36,852 nucleotides of DNA from Cudoniella acicularis (lineage: Eukaryota; Ascomycota; Leotiomycetes; Helotiales; Helotiaceae): positions 1-36,852 of the forward strand of contig JAAMPI010000463.1 of assembly GCA_013054445.1 (NCBI GenBank). Direction: 5' to 3'. Of this stretch, positions 25,985 to 36,733 are shown piece by piece (positions within the stretch are counted from its first letter, which is position 1; every line of letters starts with the position of its first letter). The notes below the pieces were generated by a model. The model saw only the letters and a list, made by a program, of their open reading frames with translations, was not told where the DNA came from and searched no databases. The position numbers were made by a program, and so were the translations under genes.

Positions 25985-27236
25985 GTTGATGGCTCCATGT
26001 TGCCTATGTCTGTTGAATTAAAGAACTCAACACAGAAGGTACACGTTCGGTGAAGGTGCTAGAATGATGTCAAAGATATTTGTAGCAGGTTCTTGGGCAA
26101 AGTTAAGTGCTGATGAAAAGATGCTTCACGTTGAAGATGGGCGCACCTCAAAGTTTAAATGTATATAAGATTCAAAGCGTTTCTTCCCCCCGGCTTCAAT
26201 TAGTAGGTAAAATCATGTCTGTACTTTCGCACTGCGATCGATGCGACCAGCGCTTGAGTCTCTATCTCTGAATTCTGCACCACCCGTCGATTTGTCTTTG
26301 TTCTTCGACAAAGTCGCACAGGGGAAACGCGATTCGCTGCGACATGGAGCGATTTCAATGCGAAAATGGCGAACAATACGCGCATCCTTTTTACAAGCTC
26401 CATTTATAGACAACTAGGTCGACGAGGCCGTAGGTACATCCAACCTCCTTACTAGCTTAGCCTCGCTTAATCAATAAGACTAAATAGAAGCCCCTTAACT
26501 AAGAATTGGCTAACCAAATTTAGGCAAAATCTCTTGCTTTCCTCACCCCGTGACCTTTCGCTCCTTCATCCAGGCAGGCAGTATTCAGTACTTTGTATAC
26601 CGCAACTCATAATGCTCAGCGTCTCGCTATACCTCACGCCAGCTCCCTATTTCTGGTAATTACATTGCGGGCCCTATAGGGCGGCAAATAACAGGCTCCC
26701 CCAATTGTATTAATTGATGGCGATGTGGTGGAGAATCGCTCTTATTCCCACAATACCCACAAACCCCTCAGCACTTTAATAAAGGTGTTATTGTTCCTAA
26801 TAAGACTTAGTGTGATTATAAAGTACACATGTTTGCGAAGCCTTAAATATTATCTTTTCGTCGTAGAGTCTTAGCCTTCGCGCTGTATCTTGCTTGGCGG
26901 TTTGGGGGTATTCTAGTCTTAGTTGGCGTGACAGAAAAAGAAAGAAGGACAGTACAGTACGCTTCAGTCCTGTCCTATCAACACGCAGCAAGAAAGCAAT
27001 GCAATTCCCACAAGTAGAAAAGGGGGGTTGATTTACTTATCGCCGGTCGGGAGTTCTAGAATGCAGTTTTGAACAAGCGGTGCGTCTATTTGAATAGGTA
27101 ATATAAAGCTTAGCTACTACGAGTCCTGTTTATTAAAAACCACACCCAAAATTTTCCGTAAGCACCTCAGTAGATTATCTGAAGACTACTTAGCGGATTT
27201 TACCAAAGAACCATCACAAAGTCGTTTGAAAAAGCC
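25985..27236. other. Intergenic region with no supported gene
   Basis: About 1.25 kb between the 169-aa gene and the 3' end of the NLR-like gene. Short minus frames at 26200-26413 and 26797-26991 lack domains. AT-rich patches occur. No RNA gene or transposon terminus was recognised. Confidence 0.45.
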
Positions 27237-29969
27237 TCATCCAATCGCTAAGTTAGACATCGACTGGGTAAGTGAGGTGATCCTGCTGAGGGTGCTCGCG
27301 TCATTTCCAGCTGCCCGCAGAAGACTCCGAACATCATCAAGGCCACGTCTTGCAGCATGCTCAAGTGCCGTACTCATGTCCACTCCAGAAGGCCATTTCA
27401 CTCTCTGACGTACTGAAAATGATGACTTAAAAGGTGGGGTCGAGGTGTGCGTTATATTTGAAGCTCCAAAAAGTCCCAGCTCAGACGGTGAAATGGTTTC
27501 TCCCACTAAATGGATAGGTTTGGAAAAGGGCATCTCTCCTAGTCTACTTGTGCTATTCGAAATCTGGGCACAGTGTCAGGCTTGAAGAGTATAACTGGAG
27601 TTGACATTGAGACACTCACCACATAGGAAGCCCGCATCTCCCCACAATCTGCGCAGAAGTTGGACACGGAACCTTTCAATTCTAGTTCTTCCATGGACCA
27701 GCGAATAAGACCGCAGAAGGGCGATGACGCAGGACTGCTTGGTGGGGCCGCCCTAACTTCTGCACCGCGAGACAATATTAATTCTACAATACTATAATGA
27801 CCACAATAGGCAGCATAGGCCAAAGCTGTAGGTCCGTTGTGCGATGCAGCGAAGGGATCTGCTCCATACTGTAACAAAATCTCTGTGATATCCAGATGCC
27901 CCTCCCTTACAGCCAAGTGAAGGGCGTTATCCCCCGAAGTTCCGTGAGTTCTGTGTGAGTCTGCGCCCATTTGCAGCTCAAGCTTAGCTAGACTAGCAAA
28001 TCCAAAACGAGATGCGGAAAGTAAGGCGACATTGGCGACTTTGGAGTTTAAAGATATGGAAAATGAAGATAGTGCCGATTCCTCGGCTTCCTTGTTCGCG
28101 ACTGTGAGCTTTCTCCGAGAGACGAGGCCCTCCTCCTTAATGGCTATCATCAAGCAATTATGTAAGATTCCAGGTAGAATTTTGCTGCGTGGCTCCGCAA
28201 GTCTGTAATGTACCATCCAATGATTTGCAGCGTATTGCAGAATCTCAGGCAGCGGCCCAGAAAGAGGCTCCTGGCGATGAGATTGTGATGGTAGACTTAA
28301 GCTTCGTAGCAAGTATGTAGCTGGCAGAGCCTTGAGACACACGCGAGCAATCATCTCGTGTGGATCTTCACAGGCTGTGGTCCAGTCCGTGGCTGTATTG
28401 AACTTGGACATGACAAATTCAAGGGCGGTCATGTGCACAAAGTTAACAGTTTGGCTAGTTCCTGTAATAAGAAGACCACCAGATAATCTCCGAATATCGG
28501 TTTCGGTAAGGTTTACATTGTTGGAAACGACGTAGCTGAGTTCTTTCAAAGAAAGAGGGCGTGCGGAATGCGTAACCCATCGTAGGATTTGTAAAGCCCG
28601 AAGGCGATCATTGGTGGAAATAGCGCCCAACATGGAATCGTACACCTCACAAAGGGAGGATGGCATGTAAACTTTCAGTAAGTCTCTAATCGCTTCTGGT
28701 GAGATGGATGACAGGGAGGTCCTAGCAGCGAGCTCGCGTAACACCAGATCTACCCGTAAGAAAATACCGGTAGCTATAGCTTTTGATATGAGACGTTCAA
28801 CAACGCTTCCGGCACGAAAGTCATCCAATAGCCCGTTATTCAACCGCATTCTGCTTATCTCATTTTGGACGTAAATTTCCAAATCTCGTTGAGCAGAGAT
28901 TTCCTTGTTGATATTCATTTGCAATGAGCCCGGGAATCTCGTTTTGGTAGAGAAATCCGACCGAGTCGAAATGAAGCATTTGATCCGGTGTCTGGTGTCC
29001 TGAACAGCCAGCATATTTAACAACTCTGGCAATAGATCATCAGGGCCATTCTGGGCCGAGGAAAAGTCATCCAACCCATCTATGACAAGAAATAAAGTCT
29101 CGTGGCTCTTCAGGTTGTGCCTTGATGTAGAAAACAGATATTTCATTTGTGAGACCGAAACGGCATCTCCAGCATGCTGCAAATCTGTCTCAAGTGCTTG
29201 TAGAAGTTCATGGGATTTCGGGTCAGTCCTCCGAGAGTTGAGCTGTAGCAGTATTGACCTGAGTATGTCCACCGTAATACTACTAGAGGCCGCCTTGAGC
29301 GTCCCACTCGAGGCAAAAAAAGAAGGCTATGGTATCTCCGGATCGAGGTTGCGACTTAAGTTTGTCGATAACAGCTGATGCTAACACCGACTTTCCAGTA
29401 CCCGGTGTACCGTTGAGCCAAAAGAACGAGGATTCATTTCTATCGCGCCAGTTTCTGAATGAATCAGACTCGAATAGCCAGTCTCCTCTCCCTTGGAACA
29501 AGTGATTTCGTCTTAAGTCGTGAAGTGCTCCCGATATCCACTGAGATTGGCTGGCGCAATTCTTTTGCGGAATACGAGATATTCCAGTACTGGCAGTACA
29601 GGAAGAGCTCTCAAGAGATTTACATTCCCAACAAATGGGACACTCGAGATAGGTGGTCGGTGATGTAAGTGGAATGCTTGGTTGGTCACCAGAGTCGAGG
29701 TTGAGGAAGAAGCCATAAGATTCCAATCTAGTTGAAAACTGAATGACGCTGGAATAGACATCTTGCCCCGGACCAGATACAGAGGAACTCGTCGAATTTG
29801 GCGATGCTAGATCGTTTTGCGGTTCTGTTTTCGAAGTGGCCTCATCATCACACACCTCGAGTGATATGAAGTCTAAGGGCTTTGTATTTTCGCACCTGGA
29901 GCGTGTCTTGACCATCGTAGTCTCCGCCGAGCTGCAACTCAGCAACTGAAAGTCTTCGATGAAAGGCAT
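27237..29969 (-). pseudogene. NACHT/ankyrin NLR-like (STAND) protein, frame broken by one base
   Basis: Coding segments are 29969-29322, then (after a T7 run at 29315-29321) 29314-27620, and, after a 56-nt intron with a CTGAC branch site, 27563-27237. The first reads RNWRDRN...FWLNGTPGTGKS, the NACHT P-loop (about 187-194), and AFFF. The next frame continues exactly where the family continues (DILRSILLQL, Walker B LFLVIDGLDD, sensor-like IKCFISTRSD, winged-helix ILRWVTHSARPLSLKEL, then FVHMTALEFV). About two ankyrin repeats follow (NALHLAVREGHLDITEILL, TALAYAAYCGHYSIVELIL), and the last exon encodes another ankyrin-like helix pair. Frame-corrected length would be about 891 aa. Such proteins act as fungal NLR-type immune or incompatibility receptors. 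The start could also be 29915 (MVKTRSR); the ~180-residue N-terminus has a CxxCxxC patch but no known effector domain. Either a pseudogene or a one-base sequence error. Confidence 0.85.
29315..29321 (-). other. T7 homopolymer carrying the frameshift
   Basis: On the coding strand TTC is followed by seven T and then GCC. Six T would keep the NACHT frame; seven sends it to TGCCTCGAG and a stop 11 codons later (29283-29285). Confidence 0.85.
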
Positions 29970-30587
29970 GAGGCTATGAGTATGTAGATGAAATGAAGCT
30001 TTGGGAATGTTGACCCGGGGTTTTTTCTTGTGAAGTTGTATCAATCATTGACAAAGGTGCAAAAACGAGTATTATTGCAAGGATCGCCTAACAAACTATG
30101 TAAGGCTACCAGAAGTGTTGGTATCAGGCTGAATTGGACCAAAACCCCTGCATAAATCTGAAGCTACGCCACAAACCCGCATCATGTGCGATTTGCTGCG
30201 CTTTCAAGCGATCTTCGAACGTACCATCTTCGACCGCACCATCTTCGAGTGATGTCGAGCGAAGCCTTGCGCACGTCGAGGCGACCAGTCCGCCGGCCAA
30301 GGAGCCTTCGAATTGTGCCCATTCTCTTATTGTGTTCACTTGTTAGCTTGGTAGCATTGGAGAATGCATCGACTGATGCGGCTCACCACTCTCGCTCTCT
30401 CGAGATGCCTTCTGTACGATCGCTTTCGAGTCCACTCGAGTTGCAACTGTTGCAGTGTATCTTCTGAACTTGGCGTTCTGTCTTTTTACATCTCCTGCAG
30501 CCTTCTAGGGACGCTAGAAGTACGAAGGACTAAATAACGCCCTCCAACGACACTCTCTACTTGTAATATATCTCTATCGATTTCAGA
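29970..30587. promoter_or_regulatory. Divergent intergenic region between the NLR-like and zinc-cluster/ankyrin genes
   Basis: These 618 bp separate the outward-facing starts of the two genes, so both promoters lie here unless unseen upstream exons exist. Short repeats of ACCATCTTCGA-like sequence occur at about 30210-30250. No TATA box is obvious. Small overlapping frames on both strands look non-coding. Confidence 0.5.
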
Positions 30588-32153
30588 ATGGGCGGTCTGA
30601 GCAAATTGAAGTGCAAGTTTTGCAGAACACAAAAGAAGAAGGTAGTTGAGTTATAGATCACTCTAGGTGTCGTCGCTAACTTGCTCAGTGCGTGCCAGAA
30701 GACCGACGCTGGGACGAGAACGGCGGAATCGAGGACAGGCAGAGGTGCGAAGCCTGCGAGAAGGGTGGTCATCGATGTGGCCCAGGTGTGAAAGTTCCCA
30801 AGAAGTCGAAAGGAGACTCGCCGCCCTCGAAACAACGAAGCAACGAGACTCGAAACATGGAAGGCAGCGAGCTGGGAACAGATTCTGATGGAGAAATACC
30901 ATATAGCTTAGGGGGAGGTGCTGATATGAAGCTGGAGAAAAGCCGCAGGTCAGACTTCCCTGCCAAGTTGCTGTTGAGCATGTTTCTAAATATCAAACAG
31001 ATTGAAAGAGAGATTGAAGAATTTAGATTACTTTGACGAAATTTTCAAGCACTGTTGCCGTACAATAACTTCTTTGGAGAGCATGAACGCCATACTTCCA
31101 CATCACCACCCGTACAAGCACGCCGACGATACCTCAGAGCTTTCGCGGATTCGGTCTTCGGCAAAGGAGCACTTGCTTGTCACCTTAGCAGAAATCAAAC
31201 ACTTAGCAGCTAGCGCTACCGAGAATGGAGATCCAAATGTTGCAGAACGCGCTTACTCCCGTGCGGTCAAAGTGTGTGCATCGCCCCCACTCAATTCAAA
31301 TGCAGTGTATGTGGATCTGCTTCGGGATGCTGCATCATTCTATATGAAAAATGGGGACTATGTGGAAGCCGAGAGACACCTGCAGAATGTTCTTAAAGTT
31401 CCACAACTATCCGAAGACATCAAGGCTAATGCTTTATGTCTTCTCACTCGCGCTACTCAAGCCTCAACCAAAGAGATCACCAAGCTCTTTTGGTCTAGCG
31501 AGATGGGAAGGGTTAAAACTAGTGTCCAAGTGCCATTCCCGCAGTCGCACAGGTTGATGGCAGCAGTCCCCCCGTCCGCCCCAAGTGTTGCAGCAGCAGT
31601 CATGTCTCTCGAGTGTAAGGCCCCGGATATCACGGGTTTCCCTCGCATCCACAATGCAATACTATTGAAGCACGACGATATCGTCGATGTGATTCGGTCG
31701 TGTTCCCACGAGGAGCTGTTGGAAAGTAGGGACGTCTACCGGCGAACCTCTCTGTTCTTTGCAGCTTGTTGCCAGGCAGAAGATGTCGGTCTATCCATCA
31801 TGAGCCGTTTTGCTGACCATCCCACGGACACTCGAAAGAGGCTCATGAATGAAAGAGACACGCATGGAAACACAATCCTTGCTATCTCTATATTGTCGAG
31901 TTGCTCGCCATCTTTCATTAAGGTCTTGATTGAGAATGGATCTGAGGTCAAACCCCCTGAAATCATGCAGGGCAGCTACACCCCACTTCGAGCTGCTGCC
32001 ATGATGGGTAGCCTAGACAATGTTATCATACTCCAGAGCCACGGCGCAAAGGACCATGAATCACAAATCGGCAACCCAAATGCCTTGCAGCACGCTATCG
32101 GGGGAGGGCACCATGCCATCGTCGAGCAGCTGCAGCTCAGCCTTCCTTCATGA
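30588..32153 (+). CDS. Zinc-cluster-like protein with TPR-like and ankyrin repeats
   Basis: Three exons, 30588-30641, 30689-30948 and 31001-32153, give 488 aa. Intron 1 (47 nt, GCTAAC branch site, CTCAG acceptor) splits the zinc motif before its third cysteine. The cysteines are C9-x2-C12-x6-C19-x18-C38-x2-C41-x6-C48: a Zn(II)2Cys6-like cluster with basic QKKK but a long middle loop. A serine/charged linker follows. Intron 2 (52 nt) has a weak GTCAGA donor but is needed to avoid a stop and joins SRR to LKERLKNLDYF. Residues about 190-240 look like TPR helices (LLRDAASFYMKNGDYVEAERHLQ); the C-terminal half has degenerate ankyrin repeats (GNTILAISILSS..FIKVLIENGS, YTPLRAAAMMGSLDNVIILQSHGA). No fungal transcription-factor middle domain is seen, so this may not be a classical regulator. 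It sits head-to-head with the NLR-like gene. Confidence 0.8.
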
Positions 32154-34765
32154 TGCCGCCGCAAGATTCAGCAGTCGTCGGAATTTCCCCCTTAGACGAG
32201 CTTTCCACCAGCTCATTTCCAGGGTTTTCCGTTACCCTTTATCGCATAAGCCTCAAGATTGTCTTGCGATAAAGCCTGCAAATGTGTGTTGTAGGTTTTC
32301 TGCCGCTCGAACCGAAGAATTTGTACAGAAAACGGACGACAGAGCAAAGTACTGTAATTATGACGGTCGTCCATTTCCGGTGCATTTCCGGTGGTAACCT
32401 TAATATGGACTGGGAGCGCTCATATGCATGTCAGACTTATCATTTGAGCGATGACGCATACAGTGTTAACAGAACCGGAAGTCACTCTCAAACTGTCAAA
32501 TACTGAAGCTAAGGAGTTTTCGTCAACACCCATGCGGGCTCCCGTCAGTGTATGACACATAGAAAATTCCTACCTTCTATTGGCCCTAACTATCCTCTCC
32601 TGTCTAGACAGTTTAGACCAAGAAAGGTGCACGTTATGACGTAGTCTTCGCCTAAAGTTCATATACAATAAGGAGTGGTTGGTTATTCTGAGCTCCTCGC
32701 GTGGTCTTACGGCCTCTAGTATATTGTCTCCCCACCTCTCCCTCTATATATCGGGCCCCCTTCTCGCTTAAGGTAGAGCACAGCTTCTGATTGGCACGGA
32801 GCATCGTAGTCAGTATTATTTCTTAGTGCCGCATCACGACAAGAAACGCTATAATAATCATTCTAACACTTAAATTTTTAAATTAAATATTATAAGTTTT
32901 TGGAAAAGTGACATTAATTTTAAATTGTATAGTGATTAATTATACGATTATATACCTCTTGTGCGTTGGTTATTCAACTACGAAATCTAAATATATAAGC
33001 TTACGTAATCTAAGGAAACACCTCCGGGCTGACTAATTAGTACATTATTCCCTAGATCCCTATACCCTGGCTATACCTTCGTAAAATGCCTTAGACTAGC
33101 TTGTCCCTATTAGTAATTCTATAATTAATTTCACGATCAATTACGCTATATTTTATACGGTTGATAACACGATTAAAATGTGTGCATATCGCAATTGCAA
33201 CCGATTTTGTTGGGGTATGCGCTTATGTCAGCTGAGCCAATCATAAACTGTGCTGCATGGACCTTAGGCGGGGCGGGGCCTGCAGCGAGCACCGTCCCGA
33301 ACAGCACTTCGTATTTAAACCTCGTGTATCACCACAGATAAGCAGTAAGTAGAAGTGACTGTAAGCACCCGAAGCATACAAGTTCGGTAGAAAAGGGAAC
33401 CAGTTTCCGATTACGGCCTGTAAGGCCGGTGGTGCTCTTTGGTACACTCACCACTCGGAGTCCCACAACATCTTCAAACATGAGATGGGCAGCAAGAGCG
33501 AAGCGTCATTTCAGCGATTTCACAGCAGCGACAGTGAAGACGACAGGAACGAAGGAAGCACCAAGAGAAAAGAATTTCCATAAGTACTAATTCGTTGCTG
33601 GTGCAGCCTGCCCTATCCACCAACGGCACGCATCATGATCCATGAATGATTGGCAGACAAGGAGGCCACATCAGAGAAACAAATCTCCACCCAGTCACTC
33701 GCCACACGTTCATCTCAACTCCACTCATCTCACCCCGCTGATCCACTACGTATATGCACGTCATCCGATGTCGATTATCCAGCTCATAAGCCCTGAACCC
33801 TCCGCTCCACACTCACTCACTACTCTCAGCGTAAGACATCAACCACATCCTTAGTCAGCATCAGGAAAAACCCGCACGCAAGCTATGCAGGCAAATCATG
33901 CTATCTATGCTTCAACACCCCCCTAAAAAAAGGAAAACCAAACACTATAGATAAACGCCAGTAGATGCAATCTCCTTCCGTGCTATTTCATTTCATTTGT
34001 TCTCTTCCGCCATGTGTATACATCCCCCCTCGCTCTGCGCTCAAAATTGAAAAAGGCGCAACAAATACAAAAACTGTGAACACCACCAACCACTGCCCAG
34101 TTTCAATGGTTGGTTGTTTCCGCATGTATGGCCATATTCATATATATTTCCATATCCATATCCAGTGCCGTAGCCGTCAGGATATCTTGCAAACACGCAA
34201 GGCAGACTTGACGGCTAAAGCAAAGTAGAATATGTGCATTTGTCGTTCGTGATCGTCGTAAATATCGTTCTTCGTATATATTCTATTATGCGTAAGTGCG
34301 ATTTGATTCCCTCACATGACCTCTCTCCGTCACATAGTCAAATCGACATCAATCAGTCTTCGTCTTCCTCCTCCACCAACGCCGACGTGCGTCTTTCGTT
34401 TCTACACTTGGGTCTTCTACGGGGTACGATTATTTGGGCATGAGGCCACAAGGCACCAACACACACATTTAAACTCCTGTAGCCGCAGGTTTTCAGCCCC
34501 TCTTCTCCTAAGAAAAACCAAACAAGTAAAGGCTTCTTTTAATTCGGGTGCGGTTTTAGACATTTGACGTTATAATAATGAAAGCATGTGCTATGGCATA
34601 CTAGTTGGATATGGTCAGTCTGGGTGAACTGACTAGTCGTCATACCACTACTGGGTGACCATTCCAACGCTTTTGCACTAGCCCCACCCCACACCAAATA
34701 AATTACCATCCAAACCCCAAACTCAACTCCCACTCCTACATAACCACAACCTATCACACCTTGTA
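32154..34765. other. Long intergenic region
   Basis: About 2.6 kb without a supported gene. Contents: the 3' side of the zinc-cluster gene; an AT-rich island at about 32860-33180 that includes TTAAATTTTTAAATT (also present near 19427); a GC-rich patch followed by TATTTAAA at 33312-33319; a tiny hydrophilic frame at 33485-33583 (MGSKSEASFQRF...); and low-complexity C/T-rich DNA before the next gene. Overlapping frames at 33642-34567 have no domain. Confidence 0.45.
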
Positions 34766-35959
34766 ATGACTTCAGTTCCAATCTTCGCCGCAGCTGATGC
34801 TACCATACTCACAGCTCAAAGCCTTATCCAGCCAGCCACCCGAAGACGCCGACAAATATCCAGCTCTCTGATGTTCTCGGAAGCTTCGTCCTCGTCAGAT
34901 AATTCAGCTAACTCGGGAGTCGGTCTTGTACCCTCGTTCATAGTACCAGAGTATATCGAGAGCGTAGAAACTTTGGAGTACATTGGCTGGGGAGAGGAGA
35001 AGGCTACCGATATTTGGGCACGATGGGAGATCGTCAAGCAGACCGAAAGTAATGAGGCTGCATTTCAGCAACACTTCCTCGAGTATGCTCTGTCTGCTAT
35101 ACCAGATCTCAAGCTTGAAGACAGACAGGAGGATTGGAATGCAGAGATGTTGAATTGGGGAGTAGGGGCTGAGCTTCGTGCAGCAATTATGGACGAAGTA
35201 TACACCAATATTAGGCTCACGGAGTCAGCACAGTATTGGGTCAAGGATACAATGGAAATACGTTATCTCAGTCTGGAGAGATTGCAGCGAGACAGTCAGA
35301 TGAGGGCGCAGACCTCAGTCACCTCCACGAACAACGCCACCAACACTAGGGAGAATCCTGCAGTTATAACACAGTTAGCAACTTCGTCGACGGTCCCTGG
35401 AAGATTAGCTTTATATAAGGCGATTGCAAAAGATAGAGTTGGACAAGACCCGACGGGAAAGATCTCTATTGAAAGTCTAGTTAGCGGAACTCCATCGGAC
35501 TTTCGGGGAGCAGGTGGAACTACACTTTACTTTACGCCTACTCTAGAGGTCGCGGAACATTATCGAGGCTATATCAACAGACGATACAATGGCGCAGCTC
35601 CACTCATGCTAGAACTATCGGTTGCCAACTCCTTTATCGAAGCACTTCCCCCTTTTGTTCTGAGATTTGGAGACCTTTGGAAGGAAATTGTGTATACTAG
35701 TCGACGTGGGTTGTTACTAAGGGGCGACTTAAAGCGAATCCACCGGCTACCTTTAATTATCGCTCCTATCGCTCACTCTCACAACAGAACTATTAGTAGT
35801 CTCGATGACTATCACCAGATTTCTTCCGTTCGACATGTTCTTTACGTCGAGGACTCCGAGGCAATTCAGTATGTCTTTCAAGGGGATGATATGATGTATA
35901 GCTTAGAAGAATATGGCGAGGTGAGGTTGATTTTTGAAACTTCTATATCGGCATCCTAG
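34766..35959 (+). CDS. 397-aa fungal protein with ADP-ribosyltransferase-like pattern, function unknown
   Basis: Single exon, 397 aa, starting at the first ATG (MTSVPIFAAAD). Residues 72-90 (YIGWGEEKATDIWARWE) and 105-170 are helical-looking. The region 232-380 carries a pattern I associate with a common, mostly uncharacterised ascomycete family: ISIESLVSGTPSDF (233-246), GGTTLYFTPTLEVAEHY (250-266), then LWKEIVYTSRRG (304-315), IIAPIAHSHN (331-340) and HVLYVEDSEAIQYVF (357-371). The 'TPSDF..LYFT...VA..Y' part resembles the core strand-helix of ADP-ribosyltransferase-like folds, but no catalytic Glu can be assigned with confidence, so enzymatic activity is inference. An alternative end is possible: GTGAGG after codon GAG at 35920 could be a donor with an acceptor (CTTTAG) near 35980. 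Confidence 0.75.
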   Translation: MTSVPIFAAADATILTAQSLIQPATRRRRQISSSLMFSEASSSSDNSANSGVGLVPSFIVPEYIESVETLEYIGWGEEKATDIWARWEIVKQTESNEAAFQQHFLEYALSAIPDLKLEDRQEDWNAEMLNWGVGAELRAAIMDEVYTNIRLTESAQYWVKDTMEIRYLSLERLQRDSQMRAQTSVTSTNNATNTRENPAVITQLATSSTVPGRLALYKAIAKDRVGQDPTGKISIESLVSGTPSDFRGAGGTTLYFTPTLEVAEHYRGYINRRYNGAAPLMLELSVANSFIEALPPFVLRFGDLWKEIVYTSRRGLLLRGDLKRIHRLPLIIAPIAHSHNRTISSLDDYHQISSVRHVLYVEDSEAIQYVFQGDDMMYSLEEYGEVRLIFETSISAS

Positions 35960-36733
35960 CGAGAAAGACACTCGCCTTTAGCACATTGAGGTACCATTCT
36001 TTATACAGCCTCTGTAGTAATAGTATTTGCCTGTTAAATCTCTAATCGGTAAAACTGAGTGTCCCAGCTATTCCGCCAAGGTAAAAATAGTACTATCCTC
36101 TCCCAGCATAACTTCATCCACGCATGAATTTCAAATCCTCAGGAACTACGCCAATTCCAAGGGATCCCAACCAGTGCAGCTTGCTGTCAAGTTGACTCTG
36201 CCTTGCCTTGCCCTGCTTGCATGAAATTCTCTGCTGCTCGGGCAAACGGAACCCTAATATGGACCTTTCTCTGATGCGATTTCGCATTTGCACGGATCTC
36301 ATCATGCACCATTAAACATACCAGCTGTGGTAACCCTCGATAATAGTGTAGTGTTATGATGTTGTTTCCTGGTCTTGCATGAATTATACCCCGCCTAAGA
36401 GAGGCACCAGACGTTGACACCTCCTTAGATCTGTACTGTCGTTATTTCGGACTTTTGAAAATAATATAGAATCATTTATCAACTACCATTACGGAGCAAC
36501 ATTGTGCGTATTTAAGGACGATTTCTTGCAGTAGAGAGAGGTCAAGAGTGATTAATAGATTAACGCTATATATTGGCATGCGGTGAGGTTGATTTTATAA
36601 AGTTCGGTGAGTAGGAGGCAGGACTATCTAACGGGGTCCAGAATTGGCTCCGAAAGAATCTTTCTTTACTTTTTACAATTTTAGCTGGCGGCAGTCGTGG
36701 CCGAGCCTGGCTTAGGTTTTGCTAGGCTGCGTG
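35960..36733. other. Intergenic region with no supported gene
   Basis: About 770 bp downstream of the ART-like gene. Short frames on both strands (36027-36420) show no domain. Nothing else is recognised before the palindromic repeats. Confidence 0.45.

Noticed and set aside
33480..33590. Two tiny overlapping frames after a TATTTAAA (MRWAARAK..., MGSKSEASF...)
   Set aside because: Only 32-36 codons, no continuing exon found, and no recognisable family.
35919..36596. 15-bp direct repeat GGTGAGGTTGATTTT inside the ART-like gene and near the right end
   Set aside because: A match of this length is expected by chance at this scale and is not extended on either side.
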